Shown here piece by piece: positions 51,506-60,288 of a DNA stretch of 64,000 bases; within the stretch, counting starts at the first letter, position 1, and each line of letters begins with the position of its first letter. The notes beneath the pieces are model-generated. The model was not told where the DNA came from. It made no database searches and worked only from the letters and a program-made list of their open reading frames with translations. This stretch comes from Nonomuraea sp. SBT364 (GTDB lineage: Bacteria; Actinomycetota; Actinomycetes; Streptosporangiales; Streptosporangiaceae): the NCBI RefSeq assembly GCF_001083785.1, contig NZ_LAVL01000004.1, forward strand, positions 96,835 to 160,834, written 5' to 3'. Position numbers and translations under genes: made by a program.

Positions 51506-52180
51506 ATGAGCCCGAACGGTGTCGATCTCGCTGTGGATGTTTCGGACCTGGCCCAGGCCCGCGGCGCGCTACAGGAAACCTTCGCGGAACGGCTGCTGGC
51601 GGACCCGGCCGCCGTGCGGGCACGGGTGCGTCACACCCTCGAACAGTGCGCCGAGGCCTTCTTCGACGCCGCCTGGACGGGCGTCGCCGTGCAACTGGCC
51701 ACCGATCTGCGCCTGAAGAACGACCTGCTGAAGCGCCAGGGCATCGGGGCTGCCCTCGCGTCGGTCTCCGGCGCCGTCACCCTGGCTCCGGACGGCGACC
51801 GCATCATCGTGGACAAGCTGCAGGACAGGGCGATCGCCGCCCACGGTGCCGGGGTCACCTTCCTCCCCAGCGTCTTCGGCCGCCCGCACCTGGTGGTGAT
51901 CCACGCGCCCGGGTGGCAGCCGGTGGTGCAGTACCTCCGGCTGGAGGCACTCGCGCATCCGGTACGGCTGCTGCGCACGCTTGCCCGTGGCCCGCACACC
52001 ACCGGTGAGCTGGCCCACGCCTGGGAACATTCACCCCCGGAGGTTTCCCGCCACCTCGCTGTCCTGCGCCGCGCGGGCCTGCTCACGGCCAGGCGGCACG
52101 GTCGCTACGTCCGTCACACCCTCAATCTTCCTGATCTGACGGCGCTGGGCGCCGACCTGCTGACGGCCGTACTGCGCTGA
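51506..52180 (+). CDS. ArsR-type HTH regulator with shortened N-terminal domain
   Basis: The C-terminal part (about 145-220) is an ArsR-like winged helix: LRLEALAHPVRLLRTLARGP, HTTGELAHAWEHSPPEVSRH, LAVLRRAGLLTARRHGRYVR. The N-terminal 140 residues resemble the end of the DUF5937-type domain that precedes the helix-turn-helix in larger actinobacterial ArsR proteins of about 320 residues. The usual first 100 residues are absent, so it may be 5'-truncated or use a shorter domain. It is 30 bp from the CxxC-repeat gene and upstream of the YdeI-like gene. Confidence 0.8.
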   Translation: MSPNGVDLAVDVSDLAQARGALQETFAERLLADPAAVRARVRHTLEQCAEAFFDAAWTGVAVQLATDLRLKNDLLKRQGIGAALASVSGAVTLAPDGDRIIVDKLQDRAIAAHGAGVTFLPSVFGRPHLVVIHAPGWQPVVQYLRLEALAHPVRLLRTLARGPHTTGELAHAWEHSPPEVSRHLAVLRRAGLLTARRHGRYVRHTLNLPDLTALGADLLTAVLR

Positions 52181-52199
52181 GTAGCTTCCACCTGCTGTA

Positions 52200-52224
52200 A
52201 AAGTGCTCACTCGATGAACACTTT
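52200..52224. promoter_or_regulatory. candidate ArsR operator
   Basis: AAAGTGCTCA and TGAACACTTT are an inverted repeat with one mismatch per 10-base arm around a 5-base centre. It is AT-richer than its surroundings and lies 20 bp after the ArsR stop, just upstream of the YdeI-like gene. ArsR regulators bind such imperfect dyads. Confidence 0.5.
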
Positions 52225-52270
52225 GGCTGGAAGAATCGATCTCATGAGTCGCCGAACGGAAGGCAAGGAC

Positions 52271-52654
52271 ATGGTTCGCGGACCCGCCACCATCACGAGG
52301 ACCGACACCGCCCTGATCATGAACGACGCCGCCGCCTGGAGGGCATGGCTCGCCGAGCACCACGAGACCGCCCGCGACGTCTGGCTGCTGATCGCCAAGA
52401 AGAACGGCGACGCGACGACCGTCACCCTCGACGAGGCTTTGGACGAGGCGCTGTGCCACGGCTGGATCGACAGCCACCGGAGGGCGTTCGACGGCGACTA
52501 CTACCTGCAGCGTTACTCGCCCCGCACCCGCCGGAGCCCGTGGTCCGGGATCAACGTCGCGAAGGCCGAGGCGCTGACGGCCGCCGGACGGATGCGCCCG
52601 GCAGGCCGCACCGCGATCGAAGCCGCCAGAGCCGCCGGCCGCTGGCCCGCCTAG
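52271..52654 (+). CDS. YdeI/OmpD-associated family protein, C-terminally truncated
   Basis: The 127 residues have the conserved start of this family: MNDAAAWRAWLAEHHETARD, VWLLIAKKNGD, ALDEALCHGWIDSHRRAFDG, YYLQRYSPRTRRSPWSGIN. Homologues run to about 190 residues; here a stop follows AAGRWPA, so the last helices are missing. ATG at 52271 is chosen by the GGAAGG upstream; ATG at 52244 is possible. Members are small proteins linked to bacteriocin or peptide resistance in some reports; function is uncertain. It may be non-functional. Confidence 0.75.
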   Translation: MVRGPATITRTDTALIMNDAAAWRAWLAEHHETARDVWLLIAKKNGDATTVTLDEALDEALCHGWIDSHRRAFDGDYYLQRYSPRTRRSPWSGINVAKAEALTAAGRMRPAGRTAIEAARAAGRWPA

Positions 52655-52733
52655 CGGGCGCTGTACGGGACGGGCGGCAGGATGGGAGCGCCCGGCCCCT
52701 CTCGGAGGCCGGTTGATACCCTTGCCGGCCACC

Positions 52734-54101
52734 ATGTTCGAATCTCTCGGTGACCACTGCGCCCACGTTCTCGCGACCACCCCGTCCGCCTCGGTGTCCG
52801 TCGCCGTCGCCCGGGACTCCTCGCCGGTCCACGCCGAGGCGTTCGGCCTGGCGGACCTGGAGGAAGAACGGCCCGCCACCCCCGGCACCGCCTACCTGCT
52901 CGCCTCCATCACCAAGCCGATCATGGCCACAGCGGTGTGCCTGGCCGCGCAGGAAGGACTGCTCGGCCTTGACGACCCGGTGGAGAAATACCTGGATGGC
53001 GTGCGGCTGTCCCGGCACCGGGATCACGGCGTGCCGACCGTACGCGAGGTGCTCCAGCACCGGGCCGGGCTCGGCAGCCACTTCGACTTCACCTACGCGC
53101 CCCTCTCCAGGCCGTCGACGCGGCAGGCCATCGAACGCTACGGCACGCTGTACCGCGAGCCGGGATCCCGGTTCGAGTACTCCAACCTCGGGTACGGCAT
53201 CGTGGACGCCGTCTTGCAAGCCGTCACCGGGCAGGATCCCGCCGAGTTCGTCAAGGATCACGTCTTCGCCCCCCTGGGCCTGCTGAGCTGCCACATCGGC
53301 CCGGAATACCTCGGCCCGGCTCAGGAAGCGGTGCGACACACCGCCGCCGGCGGCCGCTACCCGGTCTACGACACCAGCCACCGTGGCGCCTCACTGGCCT
53401 GGGCGACCGCCTCGGACCTGGTGATGTTCGGTTTGTCCCACGCGGGCGCGTCCGGTGTGCTGGGCCCGGCCTCCGTGGCGGCCATGCGGGACGCCCTGCC
53501 GGTCGGGTCCGGGCTCGGGTACGGGCTCGGCTGGTTCGTCTCGCGCGTGGGCACGTACACCGTCGTGAGCCACAGCGGCAGCATGGGCGGCGTCGCCACG
53601 ATGCTGGTGGTGGTGCCGGAGCTGCGACTGGCCGCCTGCGTGCTCACCAACCGCACCGGTGCGGCCGTACGCGACTCGGTGCTCGGCCATCTCATGGGCG
53701 AACTGGTGCCCGGGTTCACGAGGGCATCGCTGCCACCCCCCGGCGGCGCGCCGGCCCGCGAGACGGCGATCCCCTCAGGCATCTGGGAAGGGCACGTCGA
53801 CACCTACACCGGCAGCATTCCGCTCATCCTGCACGTACGAAACGGGCAGGTGGAGGCTTCGCTGGACGGGAACGAGCCGGTGGCGGCCCAGTTGGTCACC
53901 GCCACCCCGGAGTGGGACCTGCGCGCCCTCTTCGCCGTGCAACTTCCCACGCCCGACGCACGCGCCAATTCTCCCCTGCTCAGCCTGGACCTCAACCAGC
54001 GGGACGGCGTACTGGCCGGTGCCGCCCGGTCGTTGAAGGACGGCGAGCAGGACGGCTGGCTCGGCAACTACCTCAGCCACTGGTGCGAACTGCGCCCCTG
54101 A
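52734..54101 (+). CDS. serine hydrolase, beta-lactamase/DD-peptidase fold
   Basis: The 455-residue protein has the three class C motifs: SITK with S58 and K61, YSNLGYG near 148, and HSGSMGG near 285 in the position of KTG. The C-terminal third is a beta-rich domain often found in esterase-type members. There is no signal peptide, so a cytoplasmic esterase/peptidase is likely. ATG at 52734 is annotated; a TTG at 52713 has the better GGAGG. It converges with the NTF2-like gene through a strong palindromic terminator. Confidence 0.88.
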   Translation: MFESLGDHCAHVLATTPSASVSVAVARDSSPVHAEAFGLADLEEERPATPGTAYLLASITKPIMATAVCLAAQEGLLGLDDPVEKYLDGVRLSRHRDHGVPTVREVLQHRAGLGSHFDFTYAPLSRPSTRQAIERYGTLYREPGSRFEYSNLGYGIVDAVLQAVTGQDPAEFVKDHVFAPLGLLSCHIGPEYLGPAQEAVRHTAAGGRYPVYDTSHRGASLAWATASDLVMFGLSHAGASGVLGPASVAAMRDALPVGSGLGYGLGWFVSRVGTYTVVSHSGSMGGVATMLVVVPELRLAACVLTNRTGAAVRDSVLGHLMGELVPGFTRASLPPPGGAPARETAIPSGIWEGHVDTYTGSIPLILHVRNGQVEASLDGNEPVAAQLVTATPEWDLRALFAVQLPTPDARANSPLLSLDLNQRDGVLAGAARSLKDGEQDGWLGNYLSHWCELRP

Positions 54102-54216
54102 ACGTCGCTACGAGGGTGTCTCTGATCCCTCCGGCTTTGCCCCTTTCGTGCATGGGCCGGAGCTGGGATGCCAAGATCTAGTTTCTTGATTTTGCCGGGA
54201 CAGCCTGGCTTCCAGC

Positions 54217-54245
54217 GTCGGCCCGCCCCCCGGGGGCGGGCCGAC
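54217..54245. terminator. bidirectional GC hairpin terminator
   Basis: A perfect palindrome of two 14-base arms (54217-54230 and 54232-54245) around a single base, with the core CCCCCGGGGG-like. It lies between the convergent hydrolase and NTF2-like genes. It could end transcripts from both sides. Confidence 0.75.
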
Positions 54246-54273
54246 CTCGCCGTCGGACAACGTGTCGGCTATG

Positions 54274-54636
54274 TCAATCGGTCGTGCCGGCGTGCACGGC
54301 GATGATTCGCCAGCCGTGTGTCTCGTCGTAATGCCAAGTACGGGTGTAGCGCATCCTGGCCGCGAACGGCGCACCGGAGACGGTCCCTTCGACGGTGCCG
54401 AGAAACCACGTCACCCCGGTGTGCCCATCGGCGAGCACGGTCAAGTCTTCCTCGGTCAACCTCGTCATCACCTGCGTCCGAGTGCGGTGCATCTCCAGGT
54501 CGTCCGCCTTGGTCGCTACGTTCGCGCCGAAGGTGAAGATCAGCCGATCATCCAGAAGCCGATCCAGCGCCTCGACATCTCCAGCGAGCTGCGCGGCCTG
54601 GAGCCGGCGCTCGGCGTCCCGCAAGTCTTCCATCAT
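54274..54636 (-). CDS. SnoaL/NTF2-like protein (DUF4440-like)
   Basis: The 120-residue protein has the alpha+beta cone pattern: EDLRDAERRLQAAQLAGDVE, LDRLLDDRLIFTF, LTVLADGHTGVTWFLGTVEG, and the end TWHYDETHGWRIIAVHAG. These small domains serve as enzymes or ligand-binding proteins. GGAGGG precedes the double ATG at good distance. No partner gene tells its role. Confidence 0.85.
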   Translation of the reverse strand: MMEDLRDAERRLQAAQLAGDVEALDRLLDDRLIFTFGANVATKADDLEMHRTRTQVMTRLTEEDLTVLADGHTGVTWFLGTVEGTVSGAPFAARMRYTRTWHYDETHGWRIIAVHAGTTD

Positions 54637-54982
54637 GAGGTCCACCCTCCCAGCCAGCGCCGTATCCGCGCCAGGACGTTCACGCTCGGCTGATGTTTGC
54701 AGTCCGTGGGTGTCGGGTTCGGAAGGCTTCCCGACAGGCCGTTGCAGTCGTGGGCGGCGGCCCGGAAACCCAGACCGCCGCGAGTACGCGGAGTGGCTCC
54801 GAGCGCGTCCGGCAGTGCGGTGTCGGTGATCACCCCCTACGCCGGCCTCGGGGAGCAACCGCGATCTCGGGCCGGGCGAGGACATCGCCGCGGTGTACGA
54901 CCCGGATCGGACCCGGGGCCATCAGGCGCAAGGTCTTCGGCCTCGCCATCGCGGGCGTCTGTCTCGCCTGACCTTTTGCGCG
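54637..54982. other. intergenic stretch, nothing supported
   Basis: These 346 bases lie between the NTF2-like start and the LysR stop. Short open frames have no recognisable product. The right part holds GAAGGC-type repeats of no clear meaning. The NTF2-like promoter lies at the left end. Confidence 0.4.
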
Positions 54983-55885
54983 TCAGTCCGACAGCCAGTG
55001 CAACTCGTGCGCCAGGGTTTTGGCGACGGCACGGATGCGGCGGTGCAGCGGCGACTGCTCGCGTGGGAGAACCAGGTGGATCGTCAGGCTGGGCGCGCCC
55101 CGCAGCGGTCGCCAGGTGAGACCGGCCGGTGCTGCCGTGACCGCGGCTTCTCCGGCCGGGGCGAGGGTGACCCCGTCGTGCAGGTCGCGCTGAGACATGT
55201 CGAAAAAGACTGCGGGCGTGTGGAATCGGGGGTGTGGTCGGGTGTCTCGGAACAGTGCGGACAGCTGATCGTGGATCACGGGGTTGGCCGCACGGTCCGG
55301 GAGTCGCAGCGGGTACGCGGCCGCGTCGGCGATCTCGATCTCCGGATATTCGGCCAGCGGATGGTGCTGCGCCAGCTGGACCCCGACGCGCATACGCCGC
55401 AGCAGGAACCGGCGCACGCCACGGCCCGGCTGTTCACCGCGGGTGATCCCGGCGTCGATGCGGCCGTCGGCGACCGCGGGGGAGATTTCCGGTGTCGCCA
55501 TCGGGACCGCGCCGACCTCGAGTCCGCTGTTGCCGCGAATCAGCCTGTCCACGAGGGCCGGTGCCGTCTCGGCCCCGGCGCTGAGGCTGTAGCCGATGCG
55601 CAGCGTGCCCAGTACACCGGCCGCCGCGCTCCGGGCGGTGTCCCATGCCCGGTCCAGCGCCGCCAGCGCGGGCGGCGCTGACTCCGCCAGAGCCGCACCG
55701 GCCGTGGTCAATGCGACGCTACGCGTGTTGCGGACCAGCAGGACCGTACCGAGTTCCGCCTCCAATCGGCGCATCCGGGCGCTGAGTGCGGGCTGTGCGA
55801 TACCGATCCGCGCGGCCGCGCGGGTGAAGTTCAGCTCCTGCGCCAGCACCAGGAAGTACCGCAGGCTCACCGTATCCGGCGCCAC
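54983..55885 (-). CDS. LysR-family transcriptional regulator
   Basis: The 300-residue protein starts at the GTG at 55885 with GGAGG five bases upstream; an upstream ATG gives a non-conserved extension. The LysR helix-turn-helix (LRYFLVLAQELNFTRAAARI, AQPALSARMRRLEAELGT) and the effector domain are complete. It is divergent from the DUF1330 gene by 188 bp and probably regulates it. Confidence 0.93.
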   Translation of the reverse strand: MAPDTVSLRYFLVLAQELNFTRAAARIGIAQPALSARMRRLEAELGTVLLVRNTRSVALTTAGAALAESAPPALAALDRAWDTARSAAAGVLGTLRIGYSLSAGAETAPALVDRLIRGNSGLEVGAVPMATPEISPAVADGRIDAGITRGEQPGRGVRRFLLRRMRVGVQLAQHHPLAEYPEIEIADAAAYPLRLPDRAANPVIHDQLSALFRDTRPHPRFHTPAVFFDMSQRDLHDGVTLAPAGEAAVTAAPAGLTWRPLRGAPSLTIHLVLPREQSPLHRRIRAVAKTLAHELHWLSD

Positions 55886-56073
55886 GTGCCCTCCCTGCCG
55901 ATTGATAACGATCCGTTCTGAGTCTATCCCGTACCGGTCTTTCCCTCGACCGCACATCAAGCCCTAACCTGCGCATATGACGATTCCCCTGACCGCAGTA
56001 CCCGTCGCCGGGATCGATCGGTCCGAGTGTCAATTCGAAGTCGGACGTGTCCGGCCCAACACAGGAGGTTTCC

Positions 56074-56379
56074 ATGGCCAAGGGCTACTGGGTCAGTGTC
56101 TACCCCGCCATTTCCGACCCTGAGGCGCTGACTGCCTACGACAAGCTGGCCGGTCCGGCTGTCCAGGCTGGGGGCGGGCGCACCCTGTCCCGGATCCCGT
56201 CCCGTGGCGGTCGGGTCGTCGCCCACGAGGCCGGAATCACGCAGCGTGTCGTTCTGATCGAGTTCGACAGCTTTGAACAGGCCGTCGCGGCCTACGAGAG
56301 CGAGGCATACCAGAAGGCGCTGATGGCCCTCCCCGACGGCGTCGAGCGCGACTTCCGCATCATCGAAGGCATCGACTGA
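56074..56379 (+). CDS. DUF1330-family protein
   Basis: The 101-residue protein has the small ferredoxin-like pattern of DUF1330: AKGYWVSVYPAISDPEALTA, LAGPAVQAGGGRTL, RVVLIEFDSFEQAVAAYES, YQKALMALPDGVERDFRIIE. GGAGG lies six bases before ATG. The family is linked by fold to ABM proteins; biochemical role is unknown. It is likely a LysR target. Confidence 0.9.
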   Translation: MAKGYWVSVYPAISDPEALTAYDKLAGPAVQAGGGRTLSRIPSRGGRVVAHEAGITQRVVLIEFDSFEQAVAAYESEAYQKALMALPDGVERDFRIIEGID

Positions 56380-56509
56380 CCGGCGGACCCAGCATCGCTG
56401 AACATCCGTCACCTGATTCGAAGCCATGCCCCGCGTCCCAGTTCGTCGTCGACGTCCGGGCCGGCTGGACTGCCGCTGACCACGTGGGTGCTGGAGTCGG
56501 CGAGAAGGC

Positions 56510-56830
56510 GAGATCATCGATCACGGCACCCGCAGCAAGAGCGTGGTGAGCGATGTCGGCCCGGTGGAGGTGCGGGTACCGCGCGATGTCGCCGGCACTT
56601 TCGAGCCCAGCTGGTGCGCAAGCGGCAGCACCGGCTGTCCGGGATGGTCTTGTCCCTGTCGGCCAGGGGCCTGACCCATGGAGAGCTCTCCGCCCACCTG
56701 GCCGAGGTGTACGGCGCCCTGGTGTCCAAGCAGACCATCTCCCCCATCACCGACGAAAGCGTCGACGCCCGCACCGCCGCCTTGGCGCGTGTCTGCATGG
56801 CGCCGATGAGTCTGGATCCGACCGGCAAGG
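56510..56830 (+). pseudogene. IS256-family transposase remnant
   Basis: The frame reads IDHGTRSKSVVSDVGPVEVR, VPRDVAGTFEP, then shifts and continues QLVRKRQHRLSGMVLSLSAR, GLTHGELSAHLAEVYGALVS, KQTISPITDESV. This is the N-terminal part of a mutator-type transposase, before the first catalytic Asp. The DDE domain is missing. Confidence 0.85.
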
Positions 56831-57009
56831 GGCGCCACCGGAATACGGCAGAAGCGGGCCGCGGGCCGAGATAGTTGCTGGTCAGCGGCGTTCGCTGGCG
56901 CGGATCGATCAGGTGTCAAAGCGTCATTGCTGATTGGCGGCGGTGATGCGGGTGGCATCACCCGGTGCGCATTGTGCGCCGATCCGGCGGTGTCGGCGGC
57001 GAGGGCGGC

Positions 57010-57195
57010 GCTCTGCTGGAGTGACAGCGCGGCGTAGACCGGGACGCTGGCTTGTGGGCAGCAGGTCGATGTCGCGCAGCACGGTGCGGTGGCTACCTCC
57101 AGCTCGCGGGCCGGCCTCGGCGCGGCAGCCGGGCTGCGGCAGCAGAGGACCGGCGAGACCGACCGGTCGGGCGCGCATACGAAGATTCCGCGCGG
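57010..57195 (-). pseudogene. YafY/DeoR-like HTH regulator, frameshifted N-terminal remnant
   Basis: On the minus strand one frame reads MRARPVGLAGPLLPQPG and GGSHRTVLRDIDLLP; another gives ARELEV before it and QASVPVYAALS after it. Joined, this is the start of an HTH_11/WYL regulator (AxELEVSxRTVLRDIxxLxxAGVPVYA). The WYL part is absent. It is divergent from an intact VOC gene, the pairing commonly seen for this family. Confidence 0.7.
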
Positions 57196-57366
57196 ATACA
57201 CGACACAGGATGGCGTGATTCGTTGGGAGGCTCAACGGAGTGATCCTCGGACACCCTGAGCGGTCACTCATGCGGGGTCCAGGCGCGCAAGCAGTCCCGC
57301 GGGGGCCCGAACCTCGGACGGTCGAGTCCTGGCCGTTCGCAATTCGCTTACACGAAGGAGCATCAG

Positions 57367-57774
57367 ATGGCGTCTCTACTCAACCCGTGCCTGGCTTTCG
57401 ACGGGAACGCACGGCAGGCGATGGAGTTCTACCGGGACGTCTTGGGCGGCGAGCTGGAGCTGGGCACGTACGCCGAGTTCGGCTCGCCGGACGCACCCGC
57501 CGGCAAGGTCATGCACTCTACGCTCCGCACCCCGGACGGCTTCACGCTGATGGGCTGGGACGTCCGGGAAACGATGCCCCACACCCCGGGCAACAACGTT
57601 GCGGTCTTCCTGGGCGGCGATGACGCCGAACTCCGCGGCTACTTCGAGAGGCTGTCCGCCGGTGGCACCGTGACGCTGCCTTTGGAGAAGCAGCTGTGGG
57701 GTGACGAGGCCGGCTCGCTCGTGGACCAGTTCGGCATCACCTGGATGGTCAACATCACCCAGGAGCAGTCCTGA
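57367..57774 (+). CDS. PhnB-like VOC protein
   Basis: The 135-residue protein matches PhnB-type VOC proteins: LLNPCLAFDGNARQAMEFYR, VLGGELELGTY, the flexible middle PAGKVMHSTLRTPDGFTLMG, LPLEKQLWGDEAGSLVDQFG, ITWMVNI. Function of PhnB-like VOC proteins is generally unknown. GAAGGAG precedes the ATG. Its presumed regulator is broken, so its expression may no longer be controlled in the original way. Confidence 0.9.
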   Translation: MASLLNPCLAFDGNARQAMEFYRDVLGGELELGTYAEFGSPDAPAGKVMHSTLRTPDGFTLMGWDVRETMPHTPGNNVAVFLGGDDAELRGYFERLSAGGTVTLPLEKQLWGDEAGSLVDQFGITWMVNITQEQS

Positions 57775-57969
57775 TCGACCACGGAGGTAGCCCCGAACCG
57801 GTGATGGACGAGCTGGATGCCAGGCTGCACCGGATCGGGCAGCACCACCACTTCCGCGCCAGGTTGGGGTGCCGTTGACCGATGTGTCATAGGCCGCCAA
57901 ACCTCGAAGATCCCTAGCCTGACCTTCGGTAATGCCGGAGCGTCTGGCGCGGTTGTCCTGGGTGACTCT

Positions 57970-58199
57970 CGGTGATGTGTGTGCTGGAGCAGCTGATGCG
58001 TGCCCTGCACCGGCGTGACATCTTCGCCTCGCCCTCCCACCGCTGGTCCGATCCGCGCGCCCGGCTGCTGGACGGCCGCCAATGGCACGCGGTGCGCGAG
58101 GACGTGCTGTCCGGGCTCGGGCTGTAGGCCCCGATCGAGGAACACCTATCCCGGCGCGTCCAGGCGTTGGACGCGGCCTGGCTGCGCCAGCACTACTGA
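57970..58199 (+). pseudogene. Tn3-family transposase fragment
   Basis: The frame reads LEQLMRALHRRDIFASPSHR, WSDPRARLLDGRQWHAVRED, VLSGLGL, an in-frame TAG at about 58126, and APIEEHLSRRVQALDAAWLR. This is a middle segment of the long Tn3 transposase. Both ends are missing and a stop interrupts it. Confidence 0.8.
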
Positions 58200-59729
58200 T
58201 CAAACCGGGCGGACGTCGTGGTGCCCCCGGCCGGGTTGATCGGCTTGGAGCCGGCCATCGCCGAGCGCGGCGTTCGGGGCGGCGGGGCGGATCCTCGCGG
58301 CCACCCGAGCGGCGGTGAGGCCCGTCCCGATGACCGCCAGGGTCGCCACCAGCGCTGTGAGTGCGGGGAACAGCCAGAACACGTCCGCGGGGGTGTAGCT
58401 GTTGTTCTGCAATGTGGGGACGACGAGGAAGACGAATACGGCTGTGGCCGGTGCGATGAGCTGGGGAAGGAGTCGCAGGGCGAACCTCCAGGAGGGCCGG
58501 TTGGCGCGCCGCGCGGCCCATCGCGGCGCGCGCCGCAGGCCGAGGATGCCCAGGGCCAGGGCCAGGGCCGTGAGCGCGCCGAGGACCAGGTCGACCAGGG
58601 TCGCCGTCGGGGCGCCGGGGTCGGGCGTGCGTCCCTCGGTGATGTCGATGATGCCGGAGCTGATGGCGTAGGCCTGCTCTGCGGACGGGGTGAAGCTGTT
58701 CAGCAGCACCACCACGCCGTAGCCGCTGCTGGGGACCAGGTCCTGCTGGGCGTTGAAGCCGGAGACCACGCCGCTGTGCGAGATCCGCTCGGGCGCGATT
58801 CCCGCGACGCTGCGCCGCCAGCCCAGTCCAGCCCGGTTCGCGCCGGGCTGCGGCGTGTAGGACTCTCTGATCAGCTTCGCCGAGAGCAGGCGCCGGCCGT
58901 CGGGCCCGAGGCCGCCTCGTTGCTGCGTCGCGAGCCACGCCGCCATGTCGTGGGATGTGCTCACCATGCCGCCGGATCCGCTGTTCATCGCCTCCGCCTC
59001 GGGGATGGCGAGCGCTCCGCCGTAGGCGGTGACGTGCCCCTGGGCCAGCTCGCTGACCGGATCGCGGGTGGTGGTGGTGTTGACGGTGTCGTCCATGCCG
59101 AGGGGGGCGAAGACCTGATCGGCCAGATAGGCGTTGAAATCCTGGCCGCTGACCTTCTCGACGACGCGCGCGGCCAGCCAGTAGTTGGCGTTGCTGTAGG
59201 CGTAGGAGGTGCCGGGCTTCGCGGACAGGCTCCAGCTCCCGATCCTGCCCACGCCTTCCTCCAGCGATCGGGCCGGGCCGACGATGGCGGGGTTGGGCAG
59301 CCCCGAGGTGTGAGACAGCAGGTGGCGGACGGTGATGGCGTCGCTGGGCACGGCGCCGGGCAGGTAGCGCTTGACAGGGGCGTCGAGCTCGACCCCGCCC
59401 TCGTCCACGAGTCGCAGTACGGCGAAGGCCGTGAATGACTTGGAGACGGACCCGATGCGCAGCCTGGTGTGCTCGGTGAGCCGACCGCCGTCGGAGTCCT
59501 CGCCGTACCCCGCCTCGTGGACGATCTCACCGTGCTGGACCACGGCGACGGCCGCCCCCGGCAGGCCGTGGCGGTCAAGGTAACCGGTGACGAAGTTGTC
59601 CACCTTCGCGGGATCGAAGCCGCCGGGTGCGGCCGCGGAGGCGGGCTCCGCCAAAGGGCCGAGAACCGGTGCGGTCAGCACCAGCGAAAGTGCGAGTGCG
59701 AGGACCAAACGCATGCAGAAAGCTCTCAT
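58200..59729 (-). CDS. secreted serine hydrolase with C-terminal membrane domain
   Basis: The 509-residue protein has a signal peptide (about 1-32, ending ASAAAP), a beta-lactamase/DD-peptidase domain with SVSK (S94-K97), LLSHTSGLPN, YSNANY and the HSG triad, and then about three membrane helices (about 375-480). This lactamase-plus-membrane layout is widespread in actinobacteria and Bacilli, with roles in wall or peptide hydrolysis at the membrane. The C-terminal end abuts the Tn3 remnant and may have been replaced. ATG 59714 is an alternative start. Confidence 0.88.
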   Translation of the reverse strand: MRAFCMRLVLALALSLVLTAPVLGPLAEPASAAAPGGFDPAKVDNFVTGYLDRHGLPGAAVAVVQHGEIVHEAGYGEDSDGGRLTEHTRLRIGSVSKSFTAFAVLRLVDEGGVELDAPVKRYLPGAVPSDAITVRHLLSHTSGLPNPAIVGPARSLEEGVGRIGSWSLSAKPGTSYAYSNANYWLAARVVEKVSGQDFNAYLADQVFAPLGMDDTVNTTTTRDPVSELAQGHVTAYGGALAIPEAEAMNSGSGGMVSTSHDMAAWLATQQRGGLGPDGRRLLSAKLIRESYTPQPGANRAGLGWRRSVAGIAPERISHSGVVSGFNAQQDLVPSSGYGVVVLLNSFTPSAEQAYAISSGIIDITEGRTPDPGAPTATLVDLVLGALTALALALGILGLRRAPRWAARRANRPSWRFALRLLPQLIAPATAVFVFLVVPTLQNNSYTPADVFWLFPALTALVATLAVIGTGLTAARVAARIRPAAPNAALGDGRLQADQPGRGHHDVRPV

Positions 59730-60288
59730 TCATTGTTGGTTGGGCGACCGGCGCGGCTTGCGGGACCCGCTTTCTCGGCCCTGCCATGCTCTCACCGGCC
59801 CAGTGCGCCGCGAATCGGGGACGTTCCTGGTCCTGGCCGGATCTTCCCCCCTAGGGGTTCGGTATTCCGCCGAATCGTCCTGGCGGGTCGCTCAGGGGCC
59901 CCGCGGCGAGGGAAACGAGCGGCACGACCGCGAGTTGACGACGGCCCTGGCCCGCTTCGAACAGGAGCAACGGCGCCAGCGCCAATGGATCAAGCGGGTG
60001 CCATGCCCACGCCGCGTGGCTGCCGGATCCGTCCCCACTGAGGTGCAGACCAAGTAACGCCGAAAGGGACAGTCTCCTGGTCGCTGCGGGGGTAAGCGCC
60101 AGCATTACGGGTCTGTGTTGATCGCCGATTCGCCGCAGGTCAGAGGGCAGATGTACTTATGCATCTGCGATGCGCGGGGTGAGGGGCCTGGCGAATCGAT
60201 CGGCCTGGCTGCGGCTCGCGATCAGTCGAAGAGCTGGTCGACGGTGACGTTCTTCACCTGCTCGTAGCTGTCGACGATCAGGTACCGG
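59730..60288. other. intergenic stretch with a possible coding fragment
   Basis: In about 559 bases no complete gene is visible. Around 59895-60057 a plus-strand frame with genuine codon bias reads RELTTALARFEQEQRRQRQW, a charged helix, and stops at 60055-60057. It lacks a start and a family match. It may be a fragment of an excised or decayed gene. The left end holds the hydrolase promoter. Confidence 0.35.

Noticed and set aside
57376..58938. 520-codon minus-strand frame across the VOC gene, Tn3 remnant and hydrolase end
   Set aside because: Crosses three unrelated features and has only low-complexity content.
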